Notes: generated by a model not told the origin, from the sequence alone. 64,000 bases of DNA from Gordius sp. MW1 (GCA_964036665.1 OZ038532.1:992001-1056000); one strand, 5' to 3'. Shown: positions 46,915-61,321, counted from the first letter of the stretch. Numbers and translations are program-made.

Positions 46915-48420
46915 TTTATCTTAACCATTCAGTCGCTAAGTGAAGGCAATGTTTGTTCAACTATATAATTTAATTACAAAAAGAGGCCTAGTAGCAGCAA
47001 TCAAAAAATCTCTTTGGAAAGAAACCTTAATTTAACTAAATTGTCTCTTTGATATAAAAAGTGGATTTAGCTGTATAGAAAAACGTTGAGAGTAAAACAT
47101 ACACAAAAAGGATTCAAGATAGCAGATTGTCTATATAATTGATATACGACAATGTATGAAGCAAAACCTTTACAAAAAAAACATCTATTCAAAATATTTT
47201 TGTTTGTATTTTGTTAAGATTTTTCATTACAAAATCATTTTCTAACTAGCTTTTTAGGACAAAAAAACTATGTAAATAGAAAAAAGAGGTAGTGTTAACA
47301 ATGGCACCTGTAATTTCAATAAAACTATAGCACTTGGTTTTTCATAGTCTAGAAATATTTTTGTACACAATGAATTAAGAAATACTTTTACACCTTATCT
47401 ATTCAAATTGTGTTTTGAGATTAATCTATAAAGTTTTACACAAGCATATTATTTGTTGAAAGAAACAAGTCACATCTTAAATTATAAATTGGTAAATAAG
47501 CCTGTTGCTCAATATATGCAAATTAAAAAATAAATATATCTACCTTTAAAAAGGTTAGACATAAAATATATAAAAATGAATTTCATTCGTTAAATGTGAT
47601 GCAATAAAAATCTCGTATTGGGCTGGATAGAACAAATTGTCACAAAATAAAAGGTAACTATTTAAAAACATAGATACCTTGAATATTTTATATTAAAGCA
47701 AAGTAATATTATCAGTGTAAATTATATATGTGAAACTAAATTATGTTTAATGACAAAATTGCAAATTGTTTTTAAAATATGAGTACACACCCTAACAATT
47801 ATTTAAGATACTTATAATTAGTTATGAAGATAATTTTATTGTTCCAATTAAATTAATAGTAATGTAGTTTTTTTAAAAATTATAAGGATTAAATATAAAG
47901 TTTAATGCCGTAAAGTGACAATAAAATCAACATTTAGCTTGAATAAAAGCATAGAATAAATCACTATATTAATAACTAGGTGACTTAGACCTACAATTTA
48001 TTATATCAAATAGAATTAAAGATAATATGAACACGCACTTAACTATGTCAAAGTGATATATAAGAAACCTAACGTAAGATTATTTACAGTATGGTACAAT
48101 AGTCAATAAATCCTATCGAAATATGAATGTGAAAGATGGATCTATCCTAACTATAAAAAGAACATAAAACGTCTTCCTAGATCTGGGTTGAATCTTTGGG
48201 TATTTCCTATATTACACTTATTCAATTAGGGTATACGATGTATTAAACTAGCGTGACCTATACATAAAGAGTCCTATATTTTGACGTTTTACGAATGCTA
48301 TTATATACCTAAAATGAAAAACACAATAAAAATAATGAAATCTAGGCAAAAGCACTATTGGTCATCCTATTAAAATGGTAAAAAAATGGACTTACATTGT
48401 TTAAAATTTTGGATACAAGT
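46915..48420. other. No gene; probable 3' flank of the hnRNP gene
   Basis: Very AT-rich, no frame over 60 codons, no transposon signature. The part near 48420 would be the 3' UTR of the minus-strand hnRNP gene. Confidence 0.6.
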
Positions 48421-49678
<1,258 letters not shown>

Positions 49679-50649
49679 GATAATTTTGTTACAAAAAATG
49701 GCGTTGCGTTAAGAAATCAACTGTCAAAAGTAATTTGGATATTTACATTAATTTCAAATATTGGCTTTGTTGTTTTTGTAATCATGATATTTATTTACAG
49801 ATTTTTACACTTTAAAGGAATCTTGTTATTATTTCATAGTCTACTTATGATTGCTGTATAAGGATCCAATTTACCTTACTATATTTTATACAATTAATTA
49901 TGTTAACGCAATAACAATAATTTTATATAACGGTAGAGTTCACTTAAATCATATGCTATAAATGGCTGTAAATTTAGATTTAATTTAAGCGTTCCCTGGC
50001 TTTGATTCTAATAAATTTTTTAGACCCAGGTTGAACCCCAATTATTTCATTATATCACGCCCAAATTCTGCTACAACTTCCTTGGGGCAGGCCGGGCTTT
50101 AGTTCTGCTACAACTTCCTTGGGGCAGGCCGGGCTTTAGCCGGCATATGGGGATTTTTATACATCTCATTTCTTGCTTATGTTAGCATTTCCTTGTGATA
50201 CAACTAGTAGGTCATGCGACAAGTAGTATACTCAGTGTATGTGAGGGGGCAAAACACATAGTGAACACTCTCACTAACACGGTTTAACATACCTAATTGA
50301 ATAAGCGTTAAACTACTTATCTTTAAACAATAACATCTTAAACTTGTCTACATAATTATTATTAAATTTTTTATAATATTAGGAACGTTTTGCTGTGGCT
50401 TACACTTTCCCACACTCCCTTGGCTATAAAAGTTATTTAGTATAGTTTAACCAAGGTCCTAATTTAAATACAACAAAAAATTGAAAAAAGTACTAATAAA
50501 CTGTGGAAAATTGGGAGAGGCATTTGTTAAATAATTAATTATTAATGCAAGTGAGTAATATACGATTACATTAAATGTTCAATTGATGTTAATAATATCT
50601 TAGCATTACCTACGACCATCCTTAGTCAATAAGCAAATGAGTACTCTTG
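49679..50649. other. No gene seen; upstream side of the hnRNP gene
   Basis: Contains the presumed promoter side of the hnRNP gene (from 49679) and AT-rich DNA. The 67-codon plus-strand frame at 49658-49861 overlaps exon 1 antisense and is probably chance. Confidence 0.5.
50066..50139. repeat. 37-bp perfect tandem duplication
   Basis: TTCTGCTACAACTTCCTTGG... through CCGGGCTTTAG occurs twice (50066 and 50103). It is unusually GC-rich for its surroundings. Confidence 0.9.
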
Positions 50650-50769
50650 GTTTAAGATCAAAAATCGGCTATAAAAATTAACTCCAAATTCAAGATGGTT
50701 TTAAAAAAAGTTTACAACAGAAAGCTAGGGCATCCTTCACAAATGACATGGACTGAATACCCGTATCGG

Positions 50770-51010
50770 TGCATTCGACCAAAGTTTAACTGACCAAATA
50801 TCTATGAATGTCTATGAATTTCTATGAATATTTGACGAAAATGCTCCTTGAGAGGGGTTTACAGAGACGAAAACGTTAGGGTTAGTGTTTTAGGTCGGTT
50901 AGGTTAGGGTTTGGGTTAGGATTAGATGCACACATTTTAATCGACAAATGCATTTTCGTAGACATTTATTTGTTATTTGCTTTTTGGTCAATTGCAACTG
51001 AATCCTGAAT
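50770..51010. mobile_element. Small insertion in the LINE, MITE-like
   Basis: Sequence foreign to the LINE, bounded by similar flanks (CTGAATACCCGTATCGGTGCA left; CTGAATACTCCACTGGTGCA right). Loosely inverted ends ACTGACCAAATA and TTTTTGGTCAATTG. The interior has repeated TCTATGAAT and a TTAGGGTTAG-type tract (50876-50926). Confidence 0.5.
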
Positions 51011-51978
51011 ACTCCACTGGTGCAATGTGGAATATACGTTTAGGTTACTGTCCGACTCACAACAAAGACGGTCAAGTAGTTGTGGATATAGTGCTGTCGC
51101 CTGCCTAGAGACCAACTGGAACGGAACCAAAATTCGGGAGTTATAAAATAAATACAAACTATTCTATAGTGGATCACCAAATCGTTGAAACGGGGTTGTT
51201 TTGTTCTGAGCGAATCGTTCAAGAGGTGGTAGAAGTCAAGCGTTGTTCAGACAGGTTGATGTGGGTATAGATTGCAGATCAAAGGGGACAGTTATGTGCG
51301 CGTATGTTTCCCAAATTAGGTGTATATAATCAGAGAAAAACTTATTGTTTAATTTATTGAAAAAGGAAATACAAGAAATGGAATAGGAAGTAAGGCTAAT
51401 TACTGGGGCGGGTTCAAACGCTCACGTAGGGAATAATCGTCTAGGGTATGAATGCAATCATGGAGGCTATGGGTATGGTCTGAAGAACAAAGAAGGGGAA
51501 AAACTTCTCCAAGTATTCCAAGCATACGACATGGTGGTCGATAATACCTTTTTTCAAAAACACGAAGATATATCGGGACTTATAGAAGTGGGAAGCAGTA
51601 TTGACTATCTGCTCATACGGCGAAAGGATTTATGGAGTATCAAGGATTGCAAGTAATATCGTGAGAAGAAATCGCCAGCCAAAATCGTCCCCTTGTTATC
51701 GATTTTGAAATAAAAGTATTTCTGGAATGAAAGTTTAGGAATATCGAACTCGAAACGAAAGGCTAAGGAATAGTGCGACGAATGATAGATATCATCAAAA
51801 AGCCTTTTCACTCTTGAGTGCAAAGAGGTTGCAAAGAGAGGTAAAGGACAATTAGGGGACGCTAACTATTGACACAAAGGAAGCAGCCATTTGGGTTCTG
51901 GGACAGACTAAAGTAGGCAAAGCTTATGATGGTGGGATCAAGCCAAAGGAAGTGATGGAAAGGATATTTCAAGGAACT

Positions 51979-52181
51979 TGTAGGGAAACAAATTACAGTT
52001 ACCTTGGATGAGATTTGGTAATACGCACAAGGTGAAAATAGAAAGAATACACACACAGAATTAACTTTCATTTGAATATTATCGTTATCTATTGCTATAT
52101 AAACTCGCCATTTATAGATTCACTATCATTGTTGCTTTTTCCTCCTTTATAAATTATATTCCAACCCCTTCCACTAAAACT
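51979..52181 (+). repeat. 5' LTR of the Gypsy fossil
   Basis: Starts TGTAGGGAAACAAATTACAG and ends near CCACTAAAACT. The same four bases AACT precede the LTR and close it, so the exact end and the 4-bp target duplication cannot be separated by eye. A TATAAA-type stretch is at 52101. Confidence 0.85.
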
Positions 52182-55100
52182 TGGTGACCCCGATTTCTTT
52201 TTTCCCCCAACAATCTCATGAATTAATTAATTATTGCTCGCAAACAATCATTTTTTATGTCCAAATATTATTCATTCAAAAACAAGGTTCCAAATGAAAA
52301 ATTTTACAGAGAAACAGGAATGTGAAACAACTATCCAGCTGATAATACCCACATTTTATCGAAGAAATGTTAATATTTGGCTGGCCCAGGCAGAAGCCGT
52401 ATATCAAGCAAGAAGAATTACCTCCGAAAAATCATTTGGTTACATTCTTGAAACGTTACCCCCCGAAATCGCCGAAGAGGTGGAGGATTTAATCATTAAG
52501 ATACCACCTGATCAACCATTTCAGAAACTCAAACAAGCACTTATTAAGAGGGTCGGCAACTCAGAATCAAGATTGATGGAATTTCTAACGGCAGTTTATT
52601 TAGGGGATGGATTGGATCCCCATCTCAGCTTTTACGTTACATGTAGAGTTTAATGGGAACATACGTTCTCGAAAGGAACTTTGGCTCAACAAATTGCCTT
52701 GTGAACTCATCCCTATTTGGTCTCCCGAAGATACTGCATTTGAGAAATTGGCGGAAACAGCCGACCGCATCGTGCTGGCCAAAAAAACTAATTATGTTAA
52801 TAACATCGATAACCCAGAAAACACTCCATTGATGCATACCTTAAAGAACTAACAGAAGTTTTATCTGTTCTCAATAGGACATTAAAAAAGATAGGTCAAC
52901 CCCCGACCCCTTTTCAACCATCTGGAATTTCTAACAACAGACCATGGTGCTTGACACCTTTGGAACGAACACTAGGAAATGTGGCGAACCATGTTATTTT
53001 AGAAAAGGGTTAAAAAGGCAGGCCTACCAGTAAAGGCGATAGCTGGATCCGGCCAAATAAATCATAATCGCCTTTTAATGTGTCTGACAAAATTTCAGGT
53101 TTACTTTATTTGATTGATACGGGAGCCCAAATTAGCGTAATTCCACCATCAACAAAAACGAAGGTAACATTAAATGAACTATTAAAAGCAGCTAATTTGA
53201 GCAATATAAATACCTACGGGCAAATATCTTTAACGTTGGATATAGGGTTATAAAGAGTATTTAAATGGACTTTTTTGATAGCAGATGTTCATTCACCGAT
53301 ATTGGGTTCAGATTTTATATCACACTTTGGTAATAATTGATGTTAAAAATAAACGCATAATTAATCCACAAAATTATTCTCAAAATTATCGAATATAACC
53401 AATTCCTCAATGCCATCCATAAACAGTCCAATTCCACAGAATAATATGATTTTTACTCCATATTAAAACAATTTCTTGATATTACCAAGCCACCGAATTT
53501 TAATGACAAAGTGAAACATAATACCAAACACCATATAATAACAAAAGGACCAGCGATACATTGTTCTCCTCGACGTTTAAACCCCGAAAAATTTCAAATA
53601 GCAAAAAAAGAATTTGAGGAGATGAGCAGATTAGGCATAATATGACCCTCACATAGTAAATGTTCATCCCCTTACACCTGGTCCCAAAAGATACCCCAGG
53701 GACATGGCGTCCATGTGGAGAATTTAGAATGCTTAATTACGCAACAAAACCTGATATATACCCAATCCCACATCTACATGATTTCGCTTTAAATCAAACA
53801 GGCAAATTCATTTTTTCAAAGTTGGATTTAGTAAAAACTTACCATCAAATTCCGAAGGCACCAGAGGGCATCCCGAAGACCGCAATTACAACACCTTTTG
53901 GGCTTTTTGAATTTTTAAGAATGTCATTCGGAGTGCGGAACGCAGCACAAATTTCAGCGCCTCATAGATGATATTTTTAATTGTTTGGACTTTGTGTATG
54001 CTTCCATCGATGATATACTTATCGCCAGTTCCACAGAACATGAATACAAATTACATCTCTCAACAGTTTTTAAACGGTTACAAACATAGGGTATTCGTAT
54101 AAATCTATCAAAATGTTCTTTGGGGGGTAAAATTATTAAACTTTCTCGGTCATCATGTCGATCAAAGTGGCATACGTCCCTTGTCAAACAAAATTGATGC
54201 AATTAGAGATTTTCCGATTCCTCAAACGATGAAGAGTTTGAAGCGTTTTTTAGGTATGGTGAATTTTTATAGACGTTTTATACCAAATTGTGCTTCAATT
54301 TCTAAACCACTTACCGACTTATTAAACAAATGAGAAAGATATTAAAATAACGGAGGCAGAAATGAATTCATTTAATCTCTTAAAACAAAGTATAATTAAA
54401 GCAACTAATTTAGGATTTTTGAAACCAAACAGTTGGTTAACATTAACCACAGGGGCTTCGAGCATAGCAGTTGGGGGAGTTCTGCATCAAGTAAGTGATA
54501 ACAAACAAGAATCTTAGCCTTTTTTTCTCAAAAATTATCAGCAGCTCAAACACGCTATAGTGCATTTGGTCGAGAATTACTAGCTATTTTTCTGGCGATT
54601 AAACATTTCAAACACATATTAGAGGGACGCAATTTTACTATATTTACGGATCATAAACCTTTGATTTATGCTTTCCATGCAAAAATTGATCGTTACTCAC
54701 CCAGAGAGATCCGCCATTTAGATAATGTCTCTCAATTCAGTACCGACATTCGCTTTATAAAAGGTAATATTAATATTACAGCTGACACATTATCTCGATC
54801 AGACATAACGTCTTTAACTCTACCTATTTGTCCTAATGAGAGTCAAATAGTTTTGAACCAAAAGGATGATACTGCTTAACACTAATCTTTACGTCTCGTA
54901 AATTTAAAAAGCCCCTGTTGTCAAGAAGACATTCTTTGCGACATATCGACAGGTTCACCGCGACCACTTATACCAACAAGACTGAGAAAGTATTTCTTCG
55001 ATCTTCACTCTCTTTCACATCCCGGGATTCGGACAACTGAAAGACTAATTACTCGCAGTTTTGTGTGGCCATCGATGAACAAAGATATTCGGAATCGGAC

Positions 55101-56091
55101 AAAAGAATGCATAAAATGTCAAAAGTCTAAGGTGAACAAACACACCATCACTTCTCCTGGAATTATTAACGACACCGACGAAAGGTTCAGTCACGTGCTG
55201 GGTGTGGTAGGCCCTTTGCCACCTTCATCTCACTACACCCATATTTTTACAGCCATCGATCGCTTTACGAGATGGCCAATTGCAATACCAATCAACGAAA
55301 GATCAGCGGAAAATTTAGCTAGAATATTTATTGAACACTGGATTGCCAACTTTGGTGTTCCAAAGGTAATAACTTCTGATAGAGGTGCTCAATTTACATC
55401 CAGTTTATTTCGAGAATTATCATCCACATTAGGATCTGACCATATCAAAACAACAGCCTACCACCCGCGTTCTAATGTTTTAGTTGAGCGGTTTCATAAG
55501 CAATTAAAAGCTTCCATCATGGCACAAGAAGATACGACAAAATGGAGTGAAACACTACCATTAATTCTTCTCAGCATTAGGTCGACAATCAAAGAAGATA
55601 TCGTATACACTCCTTCGGTAATGGTTTATGGGACGACGTTAAGGCTACCAGGGGAATTTTTTTAAAATCATTCATAGACTCGTCAAAACCAGGATATGTA
55701 ATTAGACTTAAAGAAATAATGCAAAATTTAAAATTTTGCCCTACCAGAAGACATGATAAGAAGGAATATTATCCCTAATGATCTAAAAACATCAGAGTAT
55801 GGTTTTGTACGCAATGACACGGTCAGAAAATCCTTACAACTCCAAAATGATGGGGCCTTTAAAGTACTAAAAAGGAGAAAGAAATTTTTCAAAGTGACAA
55901 AAGGTAATAAAGAGCAAACCATATCAAATGACAGACTCAAACCAGCATGGATCAAAACAAAAGAAGATGATAGTAACATTTTACCTGTCCAACAACGGAT
56001 TTCTAGACATGGAAGAACCATAACTACTCCACAAAAATTTTCTTCTTATAAATATATATATATGTTTTTCCTTTTTTTAGAGGGGGAGTAT

Positions 56092-56298
56092 TGTAGGGAA
56101 ACAAATTACAGTTACCTTAGAAGAGATTTGGTTGTAATACGCACAAGGTGAAAATAGAAAGAATACACACACAGAATTAACTTTTATTTGAATGTTATCG
56201 TTATCTATTGCTATATAAACTCGCCATTTATAGATTCACCATCATTGTTGCTTTTTCCTCCTTAATAAATTATATTCCAACCCCTTCCACTAAAACTT
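56092..56298 (+). repeat. 3' LTR of the Gypsy fossil
   Basis: Same start and end as the 5' LTR, preceded by AGAGGGGGAGTAT. It is followed by TATGAATATCGC, where the RTE LINE resumes. Confidence 0.85.
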
Positions 56299-57840
56299 AT
56301 GAATATCGCAAATGACTAAGATTTCCTATATGATATTGGGCCAAACATGAATATCGTTGTACTCTTTCAGGAGGATGAAGTTAGGACATAAATGAACAAC
56401 ATGCAAAAAGGACAAGCTAATGGTCCAGATGTAATATTTATGGAGGCATTGGGATGCCGTGAAGAAGGAGTCTTGACCATGACAAACCTCTTTAACAAGA
56501 TATTAGTAGAAGAGCGAATTTCTAATTAATGGAGAGTAAGTACGAGTATATCCATATTTATAGGTAAAGGAAACCCTCAGCAGTGTGGCTGTTTCAAACG
56601 TATCAAGCTAACTTGACACTCCTTGAAGCTTATTGAAAGGATCTTAGTAACAAAGCTGAAAACGAGTGGGAAAATATACTAACCAGTTTGGATTTGTGGT
56701 CGGCAACTCATAATCGACCCAATCTTTGCACCAAACTAATGATGGATAAGTATGATGAAAAGAAGAGACCAGAATATGGTTTTTATTGACTTGGAGAAAG
56801 CTTGTGACACAGTCCCTAGCGATTTAATATGATGGTTTTTGAGAAAACAAAATATTTTTAAATCATATATACCGGCTTATGAAAATATTTATAAAAGCCT
56901 CAAATTCATGCGTTAGGACGATGGTTAGAAACTCTAAATATTTTCGGGTTAAAATTGGATTGCATCAAGAATCTGCTCTAAGTCCCTTTTTGTTTAATAT
57001 AGTAATGGTCTCAATACCGAAAAACATTCAAAAGCCATCGCCATGGTGTATGCTATATGTCGATGATATAGACCTATGAGAAGAGACAAAGGAAAAAGTA
57101 TTTGAAGAAGCCGAAAAATGGTCAAAGCGCTAAGCTAAATATGGTTTAAAGGTGAATACACATAGAGATGAGTTACTAAAGTACGCAAAAATAGGCAGGT
57201 TTACACCTCGACCAGATGTAACATTAAGAGGGAGGTTGCGCAACAGAAGCCAATGCCCGGATTTAAAAAGAATAGCTTAAATAACGAATTATATCTGTTG
57301 TAATGTGGGACAAAAAATGCCAATAGCAAAGCTTTAAAGTCATCGTAAGACTGGTGTTGCTCTATGGAAGTGAAACATGGACATTAAACACCATGGAAGA
57401 AAAGCTATTACAAGCTACGGAAATTAGAAGATGCGGCGGAGCTTGGGGTATACTAAGCTCTACCATTCGATTAATGACTTTCTCATGATAAAAATGGGTA
57501 TTCAACCTATGGCGAACATGATTAACGAAAAACGGCTAAGGTGGTATCGGCATATACTAAAAAGGGAGACGAATGTAATAAATCAAAAACTATTGGACAT
57601 GGAGGTACCGGGGAAGGGGGAAGAGGGCGACCTCGTGTCAAGAGGAAAGAGCAAGTCGACAAAGTTATGGAATATAGGAAGTTTTATCAAGATATAGCAT
57701 TTACCCGATTAAGATGGAAGATACTCATCAAGACAAACCCCAATACTGTGGGACCAAATATATGATAAAAAGAAGATCGAAATATTATTCCTCAATCGAT
57801 ATAATTAATATGAACGCGATATTCTTTTCAATAACTCTTA

Positions 57841-58107
57841 GGACTTGTCTTAATATCGGATTCAGATTCAAATGGCGCGAATTTATCTTTATCAAATATC
57901 CGATTCAATTTCATGTGTGAATTATTAATAATTTGTTTTTTGATACTTAAAAATGTTTTTTTGTTTATTTCAACTCTTGAGATTAATCGCTGTTATGTTA
58001 TGCGTCTGAAATGTAAATCTGCTGTGAATTCGAAGTTAAGACACGGCTATGTTATAACCCGTACAAAGATTTTTGCTGCGCAGCAAAATCCGATATTAAG
58101 ACAAGCC
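57841..58107. mobile_element. 267-bp MITE with TTA target duplication
   Basis: Left end GGACTTGTCTTAATATCGGA, right end TCCGATATTAAGACAAGCC, flanked by TTA at 57838-57840 and 58108-58110. TIRs beginning GG and a 3-bp TTA duplication fit the PIF/Harbinger type. A relative is at about 62655-62943. The 81-codon frame crossing it is not a gene. Confidence 0.75.
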
Positions 58108-59545
58108 TTATGCCAAAAAACAGAAAGGCGCGCGATAATATTGAAGAAAATAAGTTAAAGTTATAAAGCTCTTTTAAACTGCAATATGTGCGTTTGCTAT
58201 TGCTAGCACCATCTGCGCTAGCAAGCGGCATTTCACAAACGCACCAATTTTATCAAGTAAGAGAGAGAGAAAAAGCGGGAAGTGGGAATGTCAGTGCATT
58301 GTATCCATAACAAAGTGTAAGATTTAGCAAGGGAAAGGAAAGGTGTTTCGGGTTAGAACCCCCCTCCTTCATTAACAAAACTTGTTAATGTTTCCTCCGA
58401 ATTATATGGAAAATTGCGATAATAAATAGGACTCTTGTTAGCGTTGCGCTTATAGAAATAATTAATTACCTTATTTAGTCTGAGATTTATTTTTAAATGA
58501 AAATCAACTAAAAAATTTGTGTTCCTAGTGCGTGTTTATAAGTGAAAAGAAATCTAATTACTATTTATTTCAAAAACTAACTCAACTTTTAAAATAGAAG
58601 AGGAAGATGTTAATTCAAACCAAAATTAAGTGATAAAGATAATTAATAATGTTGTTTTTTCTAAGGGTTTAACATGCTTATCTAAGCTTACTTTATATTC
58701 CTTGTTTTTCGAAATTGCGTGAGTTAATATTTGCAGAGAAGAGCATACTAAAAATAAAAAATAATTTCAATATAAATGTTAGTTTTACAAAGCGTTTGGC
58801 ACGCTTCACGATTATTCGAGATTTAGCCCCAACTCCCGATGAAATTCTTGATGTCTTACCTTTTGGCAAAAGAAAATTAAAAATTGTTTAGCGACTATTT
58901 TTATAACCCGCTTTTTTATTTTTATTGAAATAAAAGTGTTTTTAAAATTGGAAATTTTCTACCCCCTCGAGAAAATCCTGGCTACGCGCCTGCATCATTT
59001 TTAAACTTACTTTAAATCTCTTTTCATTAGAAACTGAGTGTGCTAATTCTACTATAGAGATTAAGAATAATCAAATTCAACTCAAAATAATAATTCTCAT
59101 GTTTAAATAAACTGATAGTCTACTTTTAGATAAATATGACATAAGTAACTTTATTAAAGTAGCTGATGATGCGGAAAAACCGAGAAAAATCTCGGTCTCG
59201 TCTCGGTTGAAAATTTGAAAACTTGAGTCGAGATCGAGACGAGAATTTTTATCGAGACGAGACGAGATTTTATCAGCGAGATCTCGGCTTCAATTTTGAT
59301 TTTTATCTTATGAGATTTAATTTAGCTGATTAAGATTTTTTATTTTTTGAGATTTACGCTTAGGATATTAAATGCAAATTAATATGATTTTAAACCTTTT
59401 GATACTAAATTACTTACGCACCTAATTATCCGCTTCGCGCAAATTTCAAATTTGTAATAGAATCGTATTCAATAGACAACATAGTATTGGTGGCCCTTAG
59501 GGTATATGAACAATTGTGTATTTATTACTGACTTGTAGAGCATAA
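58108..59545. other. No gene; repeat-like patches
   Basis: Contains a folded stretch GCTAGCACC...GCGCTAGC (58200-58225) within TGCGTTTG...CAAACGCA, a transposon-end-like GGCTACGCGCCTGC (58980-58993) and the CGAGA-rich patch listed separately. Nothing coding. Confidence 0.5.
59165..59295. repeat. GAGACGAGACGAG-rich patch
   Basis: Reiterated CGAGACGAGA and its complement CTCGTCTCGG within 130 bp, forming inverted halves (TCTCGGTCTCGTCTCGG against CGAGACGAGACGAGA). Similar patches occur inside non-autonomous hAT elements; I found no ends. Confidence 0.5.
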
Positions 59546-60961
59546 TCTATATATATAAAGTAAAGTGTATGTATGTATGTAAGGGCTAAATTCTGAAACT
59601 ACCGGCCCGATTCGCGCGAAACTTTACCTGTAGGTAATAAATTCTTAGCTTCGAATAATAATAATAGAGAAGAATTTATCGAGTTTCTTTATTTACTTAA
59701 GTTTATTAAACTACTGAATTTCGAATTCCAAATTAACTAGTTTATTAATATATACGCGACCGAAAAGTATTCGCGACAAACTATACGCGCGCGAAGGTTA
59801 TTACTTTTCAAGTTTTATGATTACATTTTCTGTTTCTCTTTTATTTTCTACTTTCAGAAGAAAAATATAATAATGAATGAGTAATAGTAATCTACTATAA
59901 TAATCGATAATAATAATAATATTATCTCTTGGTAAGCGAGGTATATTGATCGATATGTATGATTATCCAATATCTTCCAAATTAATAATCATCGTGATCT
60001 TCATATATTATAATGCGTATAATTATAAGTAGATGTGAGTGGGGGTGCATGAATATATCACCGCACTATAAATAACGTATAGTGGTTTTATTTTAAATAC
60101 TTTATGGATCTTGCATATCGCATATACCAGGAGATTGATAAATGGTGCGTGTGTTTATAAATGTCAGTAGGAGATGTACAGCATTATATTTTACGTTATT
60201 AGAACAGTTTGCCATAAATCAAAGCGCGGGTATGTCAGTAGGAATAAATAGAATTTGATTAAGAGTGATTTAGTATTTATTATAGATCGGAAGTTTAAAT
60301 TTGGCAAGATGCCACAGTAGGTTCCGCCAGGGATAAAATAGCTTTTGCAGAATCCTAAAATTCCTTTTAGTTTTAAAAAAGGGCTAAAATCTGAAACTAC
60401 CGGCCCAATTCGCCCAAAAATTTAGCCGTAGATGCCCAGGGCGGCCAGGCGTAAAATAGCTTTTTCAGATTCCTAAAATACCTTTTCGTTTTAAAAATAT
60501 CGGACATTTCCCGGCCAGTTTCATTTATAGCATCATATACAATAATGACGTAATACATACAAGGCTGAAGTTTTCTCAAATTAGATATTTAAAAGTTTAA
60601 TAAAAAGTTACAGTATATTGTATTTCAAATAAATCAGCTAACTAGAAAAATAAATAATGGTATTATTTTATAATAAGTAACAGCATTAATCAACAATTTT
60701 TTCAAAAACATTTAATTTTAGTCGGATTTGATGACTAAAACAGAATTTGCATTTGGTTTGTCTTATTATATACATACTAAAAATAGTGGGTTCATAAAAT
60801 CCATGACGTGATAAAATTTGTGCCCATTTTAATATATAAAATGTATAAGTCTATTATTTATTTATAATCGTATTAAATTTTTCATATATGTTCTATTAAT
60901 CCATACTAATTATTTAGTTAATAGGACTAAGCCAAAGCAACGCTTGGCCGGGCACAGCTAG
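59546..60961 (+). mobile_element. Non-autonomous Helitron, about 1.4 kb
   Basis: Begins A|TCTATATATATAAAG with GTATGTATGTAAGGGCT and GAAACTACCGGCCCGATTCG. Ends GCCAAAGCAACGCTTGGCC, then GGGCACAGCTAG|T, i.e. a hairpin followed by CTAG, with host A and T at the sides, the Helitron pattern. No Rep/helicase is encoded. A second 5'-like stretch (AGGGCTAAAATCTGAAACTA) occurs at 60379, so it may be two nested or partly duplicated elements. Confidence 0.7.
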
Positions 60962-61320
60962 TAATATAATATAAAAATTTTAGACCTATAATGAGTTTAT
61001 GCGCAACAAGTTCATCATCCTCAAAAAAAAGTGAGCTGCACAAAAATTTTTACAGTAACCAAGGTTGAATCAAATAAAATGGGGAAGTGTAAATTGTGCT
61101 TTAAAGCAGTAACACTGATAGCAATACTTCAGGTCTTCAACAACACCTTAAACGTTACCATTATAATGATTACTATAACCTTTACACTACTCAAGTTAAT
61201 GATGAATTAAACTGCCCAAAAACTTTTTCCCAGCCAACCTGGATGCTTTAGAAAATCTAAGCATTTAGCAGCTATTATATATCAAACATATTCTTTAAAT
61301 ACTAAACGATTGTTATATAC
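60962..61320. other. No gene seen
   Basis: AT-rich; includes a short frame TLIAILQVFNNTL-like stretch near 61110-61180 reminiscent of a BED-finger hAT fragment (C..C...H....H), too damaged to call. Confidence 0.35.
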
Positions 61321-61321
61321 G

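Larger units (their letters stand above)
51979..56298 (+). mobile_element. Ty3/Gypsy fossil (CsRn1/Kabuki-like) with both LTRs
   Basis: About 4.3 kb LTR retrotransposon inside the RTE LINE. Parts: 5' LTR (51979-52181), primer-binding site TGGTGACCCCGA (52182-52193), gag-like region (about 52290-52850), protease (about 53090-53320, DTGAQ), reverse transcriptase (about 53480-54350), RNase H (about 54400-54800), integrase (about 54890-55660), C-terminal tail (to about 56040), purine tract (56079-56091) and 3' LTR. The primer site resembles the tRNA-Trp site reported for the CsRn1 clade. The element is broken, with roughly eight to ten interruptions. The LTRs differ at about six or seven of some 205 positions, suggesting a fairly recent insertion. 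Confidence 0.9.
51070..57765 (+). pseudogene. RTE endonuclease-reverse transcriptase, heavily decayed
   Basis: Endonuclease remnants at 51180-51780 (KRCSDRLM-like, NHGGYGYGLKNKEGEKLLQ, HRP-like) and RT to C-terminus at 56370-57765 (KSYIPAYENIY..., GLHQESALSPFLFNI, YVDDID in place of YADD, RLRWYRHILKR, GRGRPRVKRK). Many stops and frameshifts. The two halves are separated by the Gypsy insertion. Confidence 0.8.
50650..57775 (+). mobile_element. RTE-type LINE, old, interrupted twice
   Basis: The third RTE copy. The 5' region (AAAAATCGGCTATAAAAATT, AAGCTAGGGCATCCTTC at 50660-50745) and the 3' end (TGATAAAAAGAAGA at 57760-57773) match the copy at 39622-42688. A ~230-bp element is inserted at about 50785-51005 and a Gypsy element at 51979-56298. 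It was therefore the oldest of these layers. Confidence 0.85.
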
